In this document: one piece after another, positions 9,293 to 19,060 of the stretch
Layout: the number at the start of each line of letters is the position of its first letter
How positions within the stretch are numbered: position 1 is the stretch's first letter
Source of the DNA: Clostridia bacterium
GTDB lineage: Bacteria; Bacillota; Peptococcia; DRI-13; SM3-B62
Reading direction: 5' to 3'
DNA: 64,000 nt
NCBI GenBank assembly: GCA_018432615.1
Contig: JAHDSQ010000017.1
Span: 123,014 to 187,013 of the forward strand
Made by a program: the position numbers and the translations under genes
Notes under the pieces: generated by a model
Told to the model about the DNA's origin: nothing
The model's input: only the letters and a program-made list of their open reading frames with translations
The model's database searches: none

Positions 9293-9390
9293 GAAAAAGG
9301 TATGGCTGGTGAAACATGAATAAATAAGGTAAAATAAGAAGGGAACATTCGGGAAATGTCGTGTCTATCATTATAAGGGAGTGTTGTTGC

Positions 9391-10212
9391 TTGGAAAAGT
9401 GGCGTAGAAGTGAACGAGTTTCCGTAATAACCAAATGTTTGCTGGAAAATCCCAACAAATTGCTGTCTCTTAACTATTTTACAAATTTGTTTCAGTCGGC
9501 AAAGTCAAGCATAAGTGAAGATATCAGTATTATTAGGGATACCTTTCAGAAATTCGGATATGGAAAAATCGAAACTTTAACCGGAGCCGGGGGAGGCGTA
9601 ATGTTTTACCCGGAGATTAAACCGGAGGATAAAAATGAATTCATTAAAGCTATTGCGATGAGACTTCAGGATCCCAAGCGGATACTTCCGGGAGGTTTTA
9701 TCTATATGGCCGACATCATTTTTGACGCTCGAGTGGCGCAGAAGGTCGGCGAGATTTTTGCTCAGCATTTTATGGCAGAAGCTCCTCAGTATGTCGTTAC
9801 GATGGAGACAAAAGGAATCCCTCCGGCCTTAATGACGGCAAAAGCCCTTAATGTGCCGCTGGTTGTTATTCGCGACGGCAGCAGGGTAACGGAAGGAACC
9901 TCCGTTAGCTTGAATTATGTCACCGGTTCATCCAAGCAAATTAGAACAATGACTCTTTCCCGCCGAGCTTTGCCGCTGGAAAGCCGGGTAGTGATTATTG
10001 ATGATTTCATGAAAGCCGGGGGTACAGCCAAGGGAATGGTCGATCTGCTAAGTGAATTTAAGTCGCATGTACTGGGGATCGGAGTTCTGGTTGATACCGG
10101 GTTCCCGGAACGTAAATTGGTAAATAATTATTGCTCGCTACTTAAGCTTTTAAGTGTCGATGAACAGAACAAAAGAATAGCAGTTGAACCAACCGGTAGA
10201 ATATCTGAATGA
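9391..10212 (+). CDS. purR: Purine operon repressor PurR
   Basis: About 273 residues. An N-terminal winged helix is followed by a phosphoribosyltransferase-fold domain that binds PRPP but is not an enzyme, as in B. subtilis PurR. The PRPP loop VVIIDDFMKAGGTAKGM is intact near residue 205. TTG 9391 is preferred because it gives MEKWRRSERV, matching the known family N-terminus, and AAGGGA lies ten bases before it; a GTG at 9361 is in frame but has no good site. The order purR-spoVG-glmU-prs is as in B. subtilis, except that yabJ (ridA) is absent. PRPP, made by Prs just downstream, is the known signal for this repressor. Confidence 0.93.
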   Translation: MEKWRRSERVSVITKCLLENPNKLLSLNYFTNLFQSAKSSISEDISIIRDTFQKFGYGKIETLTGAGGGVMFYPEIKPEDKNEFIKAIAMRLQDPKRILPGGFIYMADIIFDARVAQKVGEIFAQHFMAEAPQYVVTMETKGIPPALMTAKALNVPLVVIRDGSRVTEGTSVSLNYVTGSSKQIRTMTLSRRALPLESRVVIIDDFMKAGGTAKGMVDLLSEFKSHVLGIGVLVDTGFPERKLVNNYCSLLKLLSVDEQNKRIAVEPTGRISE

Positions 10213-10278
10213 TAATATGAGTACAGGGATATTTGCAGGTATAAAATAGCTAAATAATGGGAAATTTCATAAAGAGAA

Positions 10279-10305
10279 GAAGGAATATCCAAATATATGA
10301 CGAAT
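10279..10305 (+). promoter_or_regulatory. Sigma-H-type promoter of spoVG
   Basis: GAAGGAATA at 10279-10287 and GACGAAT at 10299-10305, 11 nt apart, match the sigma-H consensus RnAGGAWWW-N11/12-RnnGAAT at every fixed position. spoVG of B. subtilis is a classic sigma-H target, so position and motif agree. The start codon lies about 44 nt downstream of the -10 box. Confidence 0.75.
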
Positions 10306-10348
10306 AGGACATATTAACCAGTTGCGGTTAGGGAAGGTGGTGATGCAA

Positions 10349-10603
10349 GTGAACATTACAGATGTTCGTATTAGAAAAATCAATCATGAAGGAAGGATGA
10401 AGGCCATCGTCTCGGTAACATTTGATGATTCTTTTGTAGTACACGATGTTAAGGTTGTCGAGGGAACAAACGGGTTGTTTGTGGCTATGCCTAGTCGAAA
10501 GACACCGGATGGCGAATACAGAGATATAGCGCATCCGATATCAACCGATGCTCGGGAAATTATCCAGAATGCCGTATTAAAAGCGTACGGGCAGGCGGTG
10601 TAA
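10349..10603 (+). CDS. spoVG: Septation/sporulation regulator SpoVG
   Basis: An 84-residue nucleic-acid-binding protein. The family core is unmistakable: ITDVRIRKI at the start, then [11 protein letters not shown] and [19 protein letters not shown] followed by IAHPI. I favour the GTG at 10349, eight bases after AAGGTGG (10334-10340), because it yields the family-typical N-terminus; ATG 10343 two codons upstream is possible. It has its own sigma-H-type promoter, consistent with induction at the onset of sporulation. A hairpin follows at 10649, so it is probably at least partly monocistronic. Confidence 0.95.
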   Translation: MNITDVRIRKINHEGRMKAIVSVTFDDSFVVHDVKVVEGTNGLFVAMPSRKTPDGEYRDIAHPISTDAREIIQNAVLKAYGQAV

Positions 10604-10648
10604 TAGCATTAGCAGTGTAATAGTTTATTTGAATAAAAGATATTCATG

Positions 10649-10673
10649 GAGGGAGCTTATTTTTAGCTCCTTT
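10649..10673 (+). terminator. Probable terminator after spoVG
   Basis: GGAGCT at 10652-10657 pairs with AGCTCC at 10665-10670. The stem can extend to nine pairs with wobbles, and TTTATTGTTG follows. The U-tract is short, so termination may be partial. Confidence 0.5.
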
Positions 10674-10753
10674 ATTGTTGTAAAAGTGGTGACTTGGCAA
10701 GAAGTTTTATGATATAAATAGAATGGTGCTGATTATAGAGGGAGGAATGAGAT

Positions 10754-12118
10754 GTGGGCAAAAACATTGCAATTGTTCTGGCAGCAGGGTTGGGAACAAG
10801 GATGAAATCGAAAAAGCCAAAAGTCCTTCACGAGCTATGCGGTGTGCCCATGATAAGATATGTAATCGATGCTCTTAAAGCGGCAGATATGGAAGACATT
10901 ATTGTGGTGCTCGGTTATGGGGGAGAAGAGGTCGAAAAGGTACTGGAAAAAGATTGTCGTATTGTGTATCAGAGAGAGAGATTAGGTACGGGACATGCCG
11001 TCATGCAGGCTTTGCCGGAGCTGCAGGCTTATGATGGAGGCAACTGTCTTGTCTTGTGTGGAGATACACCCTTACTTCAAGCCGCTACCTTGAGACTGCT
11101 ATGGGAAAAACATGTGAAGACCAAGGCACAAGCCACGGTTTTGACAGCTGAAATTTCTGATCCGTCAGGCTACGGACGAATAATCAAAGGGGCTCAAGGA
11201 TTAGAGAGAATCGTGGAGGAAAAGGATGCAAACGACAGGGAGAAGTCTGTTAACGAGGTCAACACCGGAACATATTGTTTTAGCGTCACCGAGTTGAATG
11301 ACAAGCTCAAGAAATTAACCCCCGTCAATGCCCAAGGCGAGTACTATCTGACAGATGTGGTCAGATTGCTCGCAGAAGATGGCAAAAGGGTCGAAACATT
11401 ACTGCTTGAAGAACCTGCCGATGCTCAGGGGATCAACAATAGGTTGCAGCTGGCTGAAGCGGAAAAAGTTTGGCGGCAGCGGATTATTAAGGTGCATATG
11501 CTGGAGGGCGTCACAGTAATAAATCCTGAAAATACATATATTGATGCGACAGTAAAAATCGGCCAGGATACTGTGATTTATCCGGGAGTTATTTTACAGG
11601 GCAAGACAGTGATAGGTGAGAATTGCATAATAGGCCCGAATACACGAATAGTAGACTCCTGCTTGGGGGATGGGGTTAAGGTCGATTATTCATATATTGT
11701 TGAAGCCAAGCTTGCTGCGGATTGCACAGTAGGGCCTTTTAGCTATTTGCGGTCCGGCACGGAATTATCTCCAAGGGTAAAAATCGGTGGTTTTGTTGAG
11801 GTGAAAAAGACACAGGCAGGAGAAGATTCCAAAATACCTCATTTGAGTTATGTAGGTGACAGCATTATCGGAAAAGATGTAAATATCGGGGCCGGTACAA
11901 TAACATGTAATTATGACGGCAACAATAAGAACATTACAGAAATCGGAGATGGTGCATTTGTAGGCAGTAATACTAACCTTGTTGCCCCTCTTAAGGTTGG
12001 CAAGGGTGCGTATATTGGTGCCGGTTCGACGGTTACCAAAAACATACCGGACGATGCGCTGGCCATTGCGCGCGGACGGCAGAAAAACATAGCGAACTGG
12101 AAAGGCAAGGAGAAATAG
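10754..12118 (+). CDS. glmU: Bifunctional UDP-GlcNAc pyrophosphorylase / glucosamine-1-phosphate acetyltransferase
   Basis: This 454-residue cytoplasmic enzyme makes UDP-N-acetylglucosamine for peptidoglycan. The N-terminal uridylyltransferase domain (1-230) carries LAAGLGTRMKSKKPKVLH, and the C-terminal acetyltransferase (250-454) is a left-handed beta helix of hexapeptide repeats ending in GAGSTVTKNIPDDALAIARG. Both active halves look complete. The start is GTG 10754, eight bases after GGAGG at 10741-10745; an ATG overlapping it by one base (10752) is out of frame. It is followed by prs after 38 nt, as in B. subtilis. Confidence 0.96.
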   Translation: MGKNIAIVLAAGLGTRMKSKKPKVLHELCGVPMIRYVIDALKAADMEDIIVVLGYGGEEVEKVLEKDCRIVYQRERLGTGHAVMQALPELQAYDGGNCLVLCGDTPLLQAATLRLLWEKHVKTKAQATVLTAEISDPSGYGRIIKGAQGLERIVEEKDANDREKSVNEVNTGTYCFSVTELNDKLKKLTPVNAQGEYYLTDVVRLLAEDGKRVETLLLEEPADAQGINNRLQLAEAEKVWRQRIIKVHMLEGVTVINPENTYIDATVKIGQDTVIYPGVILQGKTVIGENCIIGPNTRIVDSCLGDGVKVDYSYIVEAKLAADCTVGPFSYLRSGTELSPRVKIGGFVEVKKTQAGEDSKIPHLSYVGDSIIGKDVNIGAGTITCNYDGNNKNITEIGDGAFVGSNTNLVAPLKVGKGAYIGAGSTVTKNIPDDALAIARGRQKNIANWKGKEK

Positions 12119-12156
12119 GAAACGGTAAAAACTAAAATACACAGGGAGGCATAGTA

Positions 12157-13101
12157 ATGTCCAGCTACAAAAGGCTCAAAATCTTTACGGGGAACTCACA
12201 TCCCGAATTAGCTTCGGATATAGCGGAATATTTGGGGGTGGAGGTAAGTGCGGCTGCTGTCAAAACCTTTTCCGACGGGGAGATAAATGTCAATTTAGGC
12301 GAGAGCGTAAGAGGGGTGGATGTTTATGTGGTCCAACCAACCTGTACGCCGGTTAACGACAATTTAATGGAATTGTTGATTATGATCGATGCCTTGAGGC
12401 GGGCATCGGCGCAGAGGATTACCGCCGTTATACCATATTACGGGTATGCAAGACAAGACCGCAAGACTAAAGCAAGAGACCCCATCACCTCAAAGCTCGT
12501 TGCCAATATTATTGTGGCATCGGGAGCGGACAGAGTTTTGTCGGTTGATTTACATGCCGGGCAAATTCAAGGTTTTTTTGATATTCCGTTGGATCATTTG
12601 CAAGCCGTGCCTATCATTGCAGAATACTTTCTCAATAAAAAACTGGAGGATGCAGTCGTTGTTTCCCCTGATTTAGGTGGAGTCACAAGGGCTAGGAACC
12701 TTTCGGACAGGCTGCAGTGTCCCTTAGCGATTATTGATAAAAGACGTCCGAAACCAAACGTGGCGGAAGTGATGAATCTCATCGGAGAGGTAAAGGGTAA
12801 GAACGTAATCATGATCGATGATATCATTGACACTGCGGGAACCATAACCCTGGGAGCGCAAGCCCTTATAAAGAACGGTGCCCGTGATGTCTACGTTTGT
12901 TGTACGCATCCCGTACTTTCGGGAGCGGCTATCGAAAGGCTGGATAAGTCTTGCATCAAAGAGGTCGTTATTACTAATAGTATTCCTCTTAGCAAGGAGA
13001 AGCGTTTGCCAAAGATAAAAGTTCTTTCGATTGCGCCGTTGTTAGGAGAGGCGATAATTCGCATCCATGAGGATCTTTCCGTTAGCAAGCTTTTTGATTA
13101 G
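12157..13101 (+). CDS. prs: Ribose-phosphate pyrophosphokinase (PRPP synthetase)
   Basis: This 314-residue class I enzyme transfers pyrophosphate from ATP to ribose 5-phosphate, giving PRPP for purine, pyrimidine, histidine and tryptophan synthesis. The metal/ATP motif [11 protein letters not shown], the flexible loop near [12 protein letters not shown] and the PRPP-binding loop [11 protein letters not shown] are all present. GGGAGG precedes the ATG. The length is canonical. It lies between glmU and pth; the ctc (general stress L25) gene found here in B. subtilis is missing. Confidence 0.97.
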   Translation: MSSYKRLKIFTGNSHPELASDIAEYLGVEVSAAAVKTFSDGEINVNLGESVRGVDVYVVQPTCTPVNDNLMELLIMIDALRRASAQRITAVIPYYGYARQDRKTKARDPITSKLVANIIVASGADRVLSVDLHAGQIQGFFDIPLDHLQAVPIIAEYFLNKKLEDAVVVSPDLGGVTRARNLSDRLQCPLAIIDKRRPKPNVAEVMNLIGEVKGKNVIMIDDIIDTAGTITLGAQALIKNGARDVYVCCTHPVLSGAAIERLDKSCIKEVVITNSIPLSKEKRLPKIKVLSIAPLLGEAIIRIHEDLSVSKLFD

Positions 13102-13146
13102 GGTGGTTTGTATGTTTGGTTTTTAGAAAACGAGGGGGTTGTTCTG

Positions 13147-13737
13147 TTGAAACTCTTGGTTGGCTTGGGTAACCCCGGACTGCGATATGAGAGGACACGG
13201 CATAATGTAGGGTTTATGGTTGTTGATGCTCTGGCCGGGGAATTGGGTGTGACAATCAAAAAAAAACAAGGGAGTGCACTTCTGGGAAAGGGCTTTATTT
13301 CCGGGAAGGGAATACTATTGGCAAAACCGCAGACCTTTATGAATAGAAGCGGGGATGCTGTTTTGGAGCTTTTGAATTTTTACAGGGATACCATTGAGGA
13401 TTTGATAGTGATACATGACGATTTGGACATTGACTTGGGAAGATTACGCTTTAGGGATGGGGGTGGTACGGGCGGACATAATGGTTTAAAATCCATTACT
13501 GCAAGGCTAAATTCCGCTGATTATGCCAGGTTAAAGATTGGTATTGGAAGGCCCCATGGTGAGATGGAGGTCGACTCTTTTGTTTTAAGTAATTTCTCTG
13601 TCCCTGAAAGCGAAGTGATTGCTAATGTCGTCAAAACAGCAGCAGCAGGACTCAAAACATGGTGTTGGGATGGCTTGGAAAAGGCGATGAACGATTTCAA
13701 TAGTGCTTATTATGAGATGCAGAATGAACAATCATAG
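13147..13737 (+). CDS. pth: Peptidyl-tRNA hydrolase
   Basis: This 196-residue enzyme releases tRNA from prematurely dissociated peptidyl-tRNA. The N-terminus LLVGLGNPG, the catalytic histidine in RHNVGF, the NRSG segment and the DDLDIDLG aspartates are all in place. TTG 13147 is taken as the start since it gives the canonical MKLLVGLGNPG and follows GAGGGGG (13132-13138) by eight bases; an ATG at 13111 would add twelve residues. It corresponds to spoVC of B. subtilis and is followed by fin. Confidence 0.96.
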   Translation: MKLLVGLGNPGLRYERTRHNVGFMVVDALAGELGVTIKKKQGSALLGKGFISGKGILLAKPQTFMNRSGDAVLELLNFYRDTIEDLIVIHDDLDIDLGRLRFRDGGGTGGHNGLKSITARLNSADYARLKIGIGRPHGEMEVDSFVLSNFSVPESEVIANVVKTAAAGLKTWCWDGLEKAMNDFNSAYYEMQNEQS

Positions 13738-13785
13738 GCTTGGTTATACTAGTTTTAGCGCGAATGAGTTAAATGGAGGAAGTCA

Positions 13786-14019
13786 ATGCGTCTCATATAC
13801 ATTTGTGATATTTGCCAAAAATATATCGGGGAAATTAATATAGATGTCTGGGATGAGTCTATGCTGGGCTTTGACGTTCTGAGCAACCAGGAAAAGGGTG
13901 AACTGCTTCATTTTGACTGGGGTAAGGAAGTGGGAACGGTAAAGGCAATTTGTGATTCCTGCTGGCATCTTTCCGGCGGTGTGGGAGAAGAATTTCGGGG
14001 AGAGGAGAGGCTGCATTGA
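13786..14019 (+). CDS. fin: Anti-sigma-F factor Fin (YabK family)
   Basis: A 77-residue protein with two CxxC zinc knuckles, CDIC at residues 7-10 and CDSC near 58-61, and the LGFDVLS and KAICDSC segments of the Fin family. In B. subtilis, Fin binds sigma-F in the forespore and helps the switch to sigma-G. The location between pth and mfd is the same as for yabK. GGAGG stands before the ATG. The identification rests on the combination of length, cysteine spacing and synteny and is fairly secure. Confidence 0.85.
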   Translation: MRLIYICDICQKYIGEINIDVWDESMLGFDVLSNQEKGELLHFDWGKEVGTVKAICDSCWHLSGGVGEEFRGEERLH

Positions 14020-14204
14020 CAAATCCGGGTATCAAATTTGGGCTAAAACAGCTATAATAAAGGGAAATACCTGAGAAAAATGTGGTCTATATCCGGCTTT
14101 ATGCTATATAATACATATATAAGTGACAAGAAGAATGAAAAAAACATCATAAGTTTTTGTGGGGGTCGTGGTAGATGCCCACTATTTGACATGGAGGAAG
14201 AAGG

Positions 14205-17200
14205 ATGGTTCAAAACTTTCTAATTGAATATTTAAAAAAGATAAAAGAATACGAATTTCTTATGGAAAAGGCCAAGCAGAAAGACGATATTTTGATATAC
14301 GGCTTGGCAGGTTCACAAAAAAGCTTTGTAACGGCGATGCTGGCTTTGGAGAGAGACGGGTCTTTGTTGTACGTGGTTGAAAATCCCCAGCGCGGTAAGG
14401 AAATATTCACCGATTTGGTGGGGCTATTGCCGGGTTTTTCAGTCCATTATTTCCCTTCCCTTGAGGTGCTCCCGTTTGAAGTCATTGCTCAAAGCCATGA
14501 GACCCAGCGCAAGAGGTTGGAGGTATTGCACAGTCTCATCAGCGGGGGGAAAAACGCTGTTGTGACGACAGTTGACGCGTTAAGAAAAGCCTTGGTTCCT
14601 CCTGATATACTGAGGAAAGCGATAATGACCTTAAAAACAGGGCAGAGGATTAAAATAGAAGAGTTGATGGGACATTTGCTGGCAATAGGTTACCAGCGGG
14701 TCGACATGGTTGAGGAAAGGGGGCAGGTTTCCGTACGGGGCGGTATACTGGATATTTTCCCGCCTGTTGCGGAGGAGGCTTGCCGTATTGAGTTCTTTGA
14801 TGATGAGATTGATTCCATTAGAGCTTTTTCTACCGATAATCAGCGCTCAATTAAGAAAATTTATAACGCTACCATCACACCGGCTGCTGAATTTTTCTTG
14901 GCAGGGCTGGATACGGACAAGGTGGCAGAAAAAATACAAGAGGAAGCGGAACAGCTGCTGGAAAAAATGGAGGCTGGTGGGCGTATCGAAAGTCATGATC
15001 TTTTGAAATCGCGGGCCGCTGAGGTTGTGGAAAACATTAGTCAAGGACAGAATTTCCCCGGCTATGAACAGTTTCTGCCATACTTTTTCAAGGAAAAGCA
15101 CACCCTTGTGGAATACTTTTCCTCAAGTCCTCTTATCATCATCGATGAGCCCAATCGACAGCGGGAAAAAGCCGTTCTGGATGAAAGGGAGATGCAAGAG
15201 ACTTACAAAAGCCTGCTTGAAAAAGGGGGGGTACTGCCAGGACAGATCGATAACTATTTTACATGGGAGGAACTACAGTACACCTTATCAAAAATAACAA
15301 AGATCTATTTTTCACTATTACCAAAAAAATCCGTGGGAATGGATATTGTCGACATGTTCGGAGTAACCGCAAAAACCGCTGGTTTGTTCATGAGCAAAAC
15401 AAAGCTTTTGGCGGACGAGTTGAAGGAATGGAAAAGACAAAAATTTGCGGTGGTCATCCTCATTAACTCATCTGAACGCGGGGAAAGGTTAAGACAAATG
15501 CTTTGGGACATGAGTGTCGAGGCAAGCTTAGTGACTGGAGAATTTACAGTGCAGGCAGGGTGCGTGTACATTGTACCCGGTAATCTAAGCAACGGGTTTG
15601 AGTTTACTACCTGGAAATTAGTTGTTCTGACTGAACATGAGCTTTATCATCAACCAAAAAAGAAAGCGCCGCGTAGGATTTTTCGCGAAGAAAAGCGAAC
15701 GGCCTTTCTTGCAGATTTGCAGGTCGGCGACTATGTTGTGCATACCAATCATGGTATCGGTAAGTATCTGGGGATAGAAAAGCTTGAGGTGGGCGATTCG
15801 GAGAGAGACTATCTTGTCATGAAGTACAAGGGAGAAGATAAACTCTATCTTCCCACTGATCAGGCGGGCCAGTTACAAAAGTATTCCTACCAGGAAGGGC
15901 AGAGCCCCAGACTGTCCAAGCTGGGAGGGAACGAATGGAACAAAGTTAAAAGCAAGGTTAAAGCGGCAGTGAAGGATTTGGCGGAAGAGTTGATTGCCCT
16001 TTATGCCGCGCGCCGGGCAATTCAGGGATATAAGTTTGCTGCCGATTCCCCGTGGCAGAAGGATTTTGAAGAGGCCTTTCCCTTCGAAGAAACTCCGGAT
16101 CAGTTACGGGCTATCGAAGAGGTCAAAAAGGACATGGAAGGGCAGCGTCCGATGGACAGGTTGTTATGCGGGGACGTTGGTTATGGCAAGACCGAGGTGG
16201 CTATTCGTGCAGCCTTTAAAGCAGTAACCGACGGCAAGCAGGTCGCTGTTCTGGTGCCTACCACAGTACTGGCTCAACAGCATTACAATACTTTTAGAGA
16301 GAGATTCGAGGGATTTGCCGTTAAAGTGGGGGTTTTGAGCCGCTTCCGTTCCTATCAGGAGCAAAAGGCATTACTGAAGGAAGTAAAGTTGGGACAAACA
16401 GATATTGTGATCGGAACCCATCGGCTGTTATCCAGCGATGTGAAATATAAAGACTTGGGATTGCTTATTGTCGATGAAGAACAAAGGTTTGGGGTTTCCC
16501 ATAAGGAAAAAATCAAAAAGATGAAAAAAGCGGTGGATGTCTTAACGCTCACCGCAACACCTATCCCTCGTACCCTGCACATGTCCCTGGTTGGTGTTAG
16601 AGATATGAGTATTATCGAAACCCCTCCGGAAGATAGGTACCCGGTCCAGACCTTCGTTGTTGAGCATAGTCCTCAGCTGGTGCGTGAGGCAATCAGAAGG
16701 GAAATGGGACGGGGGGGCCAGGTGTATTACGTACACAACAGGATCGAGGACATTGACAGTACTACTGTTTTCATTCAAGAGCTTGTTCCGGAGGCCCATA
16801 TTGCAGTCGGGCATGGCAGAATGACTGAAGAAGAACTGGAAAGAGTTATGCTTGATTTTATCGAAGGTAAAATTGATGTCTTGGTTTGTACCACAATTAT
16901 AGAGACCGGGATGGATATCTCAAATGTCAATACGTTGATTGTGGATAATGCGGATAAAATGGGCCTGGCACAGCTCTATCAGTTGAGGGGGCGGGTGGGT
17001 CGTTCCAATAGGATTGCTTATGCATATCTGACTTATAACAGAGACAAGATATTGTCGGAGACTGCCGAAAAGCGTTTAAGCGCTATTCGGGAGTTTACAG
17101 AGCTGGGTTCGGGCTTTAAGATTGCCATGCGTGATTTAGAGATTCGGGGTGCAGGAAACATTATTGGGGCCGAGCAGCACGGACATGTAGCGGCGGTAGG

Positions 17201-17741
17201 GTTTGACCTATATTGTCGCATGCTGGAGGAGGCAGTAAGGGAAGTTAAAGGGGAAGAGAAACCCGAAGAAAAGAGCATTACTATTGACCTCCAAACAAAG
17301 GCCTATATTCCTCAGGAATATATAAACGATGCGGCGGTGAAGGTAGATTTCTACCAGAGAATTTATGCAATAAGTGGGAAAGAGGATATTACAAGCCTGG
17401 TCGAGGAGATGGAGGATCGATTTGGGCCTATTCCCGAGCCTTTGCAAAATCTGTTGAAGATATCTTTAATAAAAATTATTGCAGCCCAAGCCAAGGTAAA
17501 GAGTATTGGTCAGAATGCAGAGGGGATTGTCATTGTAATGGAAGAAGACCACGGACTTGTTGGAAAGGAATTGATGGAGTTGGCTCGGCGTTATCGTAGA
17601 CAGGTGAGCTTTAAAGTGCTGGCGGGATTAGAAATCATGATCAACACCCGAAATCTTGAAGCAAAGCAAGTGCTGACATTACTGGAAGAAGTGGTCATGG
17701 AAATATCAGTCATTGCTCAAAAAGAAACTGTTCTGATATAA
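14205..17741 (+). CDS. mfd: Transcription-repair coupling factor Mfd
   Basis: At 1178 residues this is a full-length Mfd. It displaces stalled RNA polymerase from lesions and recruits UvrA. The UvrB-like N-terminal region (about 1-350) is followed by the RNA-polymerase-interacting CarD-like domain near 490-560 (LQVGDYVVHTNHGIGKYLG). The RecG-like translocase modules then carry GDVGYGKTE (Walker A), DEEQRFG (motif II) and TATPIPRTLHMS, and the C-terminal TRCF domain comes last. GGAGG lies upstream. The 185-bp upstream gap contains TATAAT-like boxes at 14053 and 14107, but no convincing -35 partner. Confidence 0.97.
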   Translation: MVQNFLIEYLKKIKEYEFLMEKAKQKDDILIYGLAGSQKSFVTAMLALERDGSLLYVVENPQRGKEIFTDLVGLLPGFSVHYFPSLEVLPFEVIAQSHETQRKRLEVLHSLISGGKNAVVTTVDALRKALVPPDILRKAIMTLKTGQRIKIEELMGHLLAIGYQRVDMVEERGQVSVRGGILDIFPPVAEEACRIEFFDDEIDSIRAFSTDNQRSIKKIYNATITPAAEFFLAGLDTDKVAEKIQEEAEQLLEKMEAGGRIESHDLLKSRAAEVVENISQGQNFPGYEQFLPYFFKEKHTLVEYFSSSPLIIIDEPNRQREKAVLDEREMQETYKSLLEKGGVLPGQIDNYFTWEELQYTLSKITKIYFSLLPKKSVGMDIVDMFGVTAKTAGLFMSKTKLLADELKEWKRQKFAVVILINSSERGERLRQMLWDMSVEASLVTGEFTVQAGCVYIVPGNLSNGFEFTTWKLVVLTEHELYHQPKKKAPRRIFREEKRTAFLADLQVGDYVVHTNHGIGKYLGIEKLEVGDSERDYLVMKYKGEDKLYLPTDQAGQLQKYSYQEGQSPRLSKLGGNEWNKVKSKVKAAVKDLAEELIALYAARRAIQGYKFAADSPWQKDFEEAFPFEETPDQLRAIEEVKKDMEGQRPMDRLLCGDVGYGKTEVAIRAAFKAVTDGKQVAVLVPTTVLAQQHYNTFRERFEGFAVKVGVLSRFRSYQEQKALLKEVKLGQTDIVIGTHRLLSSDVKYKDLGLLIVDEEQRFGVSHKEKIKKMKKAVDVLTLTATPIPRTLHMSLVGVRDMSIIETPPEDRYPVQTFVVEHSPQLVREAIRREMGRGGQVYYVHNRIEDIDSTTVFIQELVPEAHIAVGHGRMTEEELERVMLDFIEGKIDVLVCTTIIETGMDISNVNTLIVDNADKMGLAQLYQLRGRVGRSNRIAYAYLTYNRDKILSETAEKRLSAIREFTELGSGFKIAMRDLEIRGAGNIIGAEQHGHVAAVGFDLYCRMLEEAVREVKGEEKPEEKSITIDLQTKAYIPQEYINDAAVKVDFYQRIYAISGKEDITSLVEEMEDRFGPIPEPLQNLLKISLIKIIAAQAKVKSIGQNAEGIVIVMEEDHGLVGKELMELARRYRRQVSFKVLAGLEIMINTRNLEAKQVLTLLEEVVMEISVIAQKETVLI

Positions 17742-17801
17742 TGTACTGAGCTTGCGCAAATATCTGTTTTTTTACTCAATTGATTAAAGAGGAGAAAAGT
17801 T

Positions 17802-18785
17802 ATGAGAAAATACTGGGGAATATGGCTTAGCCTTATCATATTATTTGTAACAGTAGTGCTTTTTTCCGGGTGTGGTAAAGAAAGTGTTGTAGCTACGGTA
17901 AACGGCGAAAAGATTAACATGAGTGAATTGAATATCAGGGTCGATCAGGCAGCGGCTAGGTACGGCTATGACTTGGATTCGGAAGAAGGCAAAGAATTTG
18001 TAGGTTATCTGAGGGAGCAAATCCTGCAGAGCATGATAGAGGAGAAAGTAATACTTCAAGCTGCCGCAGAAAAGGATATTGCGGCCGATAAAGAGCTGGT
18101 TGATAAAGAGCTTGAAGAAAGTAAAAGCCAGTTCGGTGATCAAGAAGAATATGAAGAATATCTAAAGGATCTTAAGCTAACAGAAAAGGATTTGCGGATG
18201 TATATAGAGCACAGCTTGATTCTTAATGAGCTTTTTGATGACATCACTAAGGATGTTACTTCAACGACAAAGGATATAGAACAGTATTATCAGGATAACC
18301 AGTCTGAGTTTTTTGTACCGGAGCAGGTACATGCCTATAACATTGTCGTTAAGACAGAAGAGGAAGCCAAAGAGGTCATAAAGCGCTTGGATGAAGGAGA
18401 GAATTTTGAGGAATTGGCTGTTGAATTGTCCATAGATACTACTGCCCAGTCCAACAAGGGGGATATTGGATATATTAAAAAAGAGGACGCTTTGCTGGAA
18501 GAGTTTAAGGAAGCTGCATTCGAGCTTGAGGTAGGACAGTACACCAAAGAACCTATAGAAACTATGTATGGTTATCACGTTATAAAAGTTGTAGATAAAA
18601 AAGAAGAGAAGCATAATTCTTTTGAAGAAGTAAAAGCAAATCTTGAAAACAGGTTTATTTTTGAAGAAAAAAATGCGGTATTCCTGGAATACGTGGACGA
18701 GTTGAAAGAAAAGGCGGAGATAATTAAGCATTTACCTGAAGAACAGTCTGTTCAAGAGCAAGAAGGAAGTGAGGACGGTAAATAA
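17802..18785 (+). CDS. PrsA/SurA-like lipoprotein foldase (parvulin PPIase)
   Basis: A 327-residue exported lipoprotein. A basic start and a hydrophobic segment end in FSGCGK, a lipobox with the lipid-attachment cysteine near residue 25. A SurA-like N-terminal chaperone region rich in charged helices follows. A parvulin-type peptidyl-prolyl isomerase domain (about 165-265) includes the VHAYNIVVKTEEEA and YGYHVIKVVDK segments. It should help exported proteins fold on the outer face of the membrane. The gene lies between mfd and spoVT, where B. subtilis has nothing comparable. A strong terminator follows at 18814. Confidence 0.9.
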   Translation: MRKYWGIWLSLIILFVTVVLFSGCGKESVVATVNGEKINMSELNIRVDQAAARYGYDLDSEEGKEFVGYLREQILQSMIEEKVILQAAAEKDIAADKELVDKELEESKSQFGDQEEYEEYLKDLKLTEKDLRMYIEHSLILNELFDDITKDVTSTTKDIEQYYQDNQSEFFVPEQVHAYNIVVKTEEEAKEVIKRLDEGENFEELAVELSIDTTAQSNKGDIGYIKKEDALLEEFKEAAFELEVGQYTKEPIETMYGYHVIKVVDKKEEKHNSFEEVKANLENRFIFEEKNAVFLEYVDELKEKAEIIKHLPEEQSVQEQEGSEDGK

Positions 18786-18813
18786 TTTTGTGAGAAAATA
18801 ATGGGGTTGAACC

Positions 18814-18848
18814 GGGACACTCTGTGTAAAGACGGAGTGTCTTTTTTA
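18814..18848 (+). terminator. Intrinsic terminator after the PrsA-like gene
   Basis: GACACTC at 18816-18822 pairs with GAGTGTC at 18835-18841 and is followed by TTTTTTATT. It ends the mfd-prsA transcript and isolates spoVT. Confidence 0.85.
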
Positions 18849-18985
18849 TTGGTGTTTTTCATCGATATATTGTCGTGAAATAATATTTACGACTGAGCAG
18901 GTATAAAAAAGGTGCTGGAAACAAACATTAAAGCTGGAAGGTTTCACAAAGGGAGGGGGTTAGACGGGAGATTCGGAGAAAAGAA

Positions 18986-19015
18986 GAATAAATGGGATAA
19001 CAAGGATATATACTA
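18986..19015 (+). promoter_or_regulatory. Candidate sigma-G promoter of spoVT
   Basis: GAATA at 18986-18990 and TATACTA at 19009-19015, 18 nt apart, resemble the sigma-G consensus GHATR-N17/18-CATnHTA with one mismatch. The transcription start would be about 40 nt before the spoVT ATG. spoVT is a sigma-G gene in B. subtilis, which supports the call. Confidence 0.5.
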
Positions 19016-19060
19016 AAATTAAAAGTATCCCTTAAACCACAAGGAGGGAAAATCATCACA

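Noticed and set aside
11765..12142. 125-codon minus-strand frame opposite glmU
   Set aside because: Antisense of the hexapeptide repeats of GlmU; no binding site.
18261..18731. 156-codon minus-strand frame opposite the PrsA-like gene
   Set aside because: Phenylalanine- and leucine-rich antisense of a lysine/glutamate-rich coding region; no ribosome binding site.
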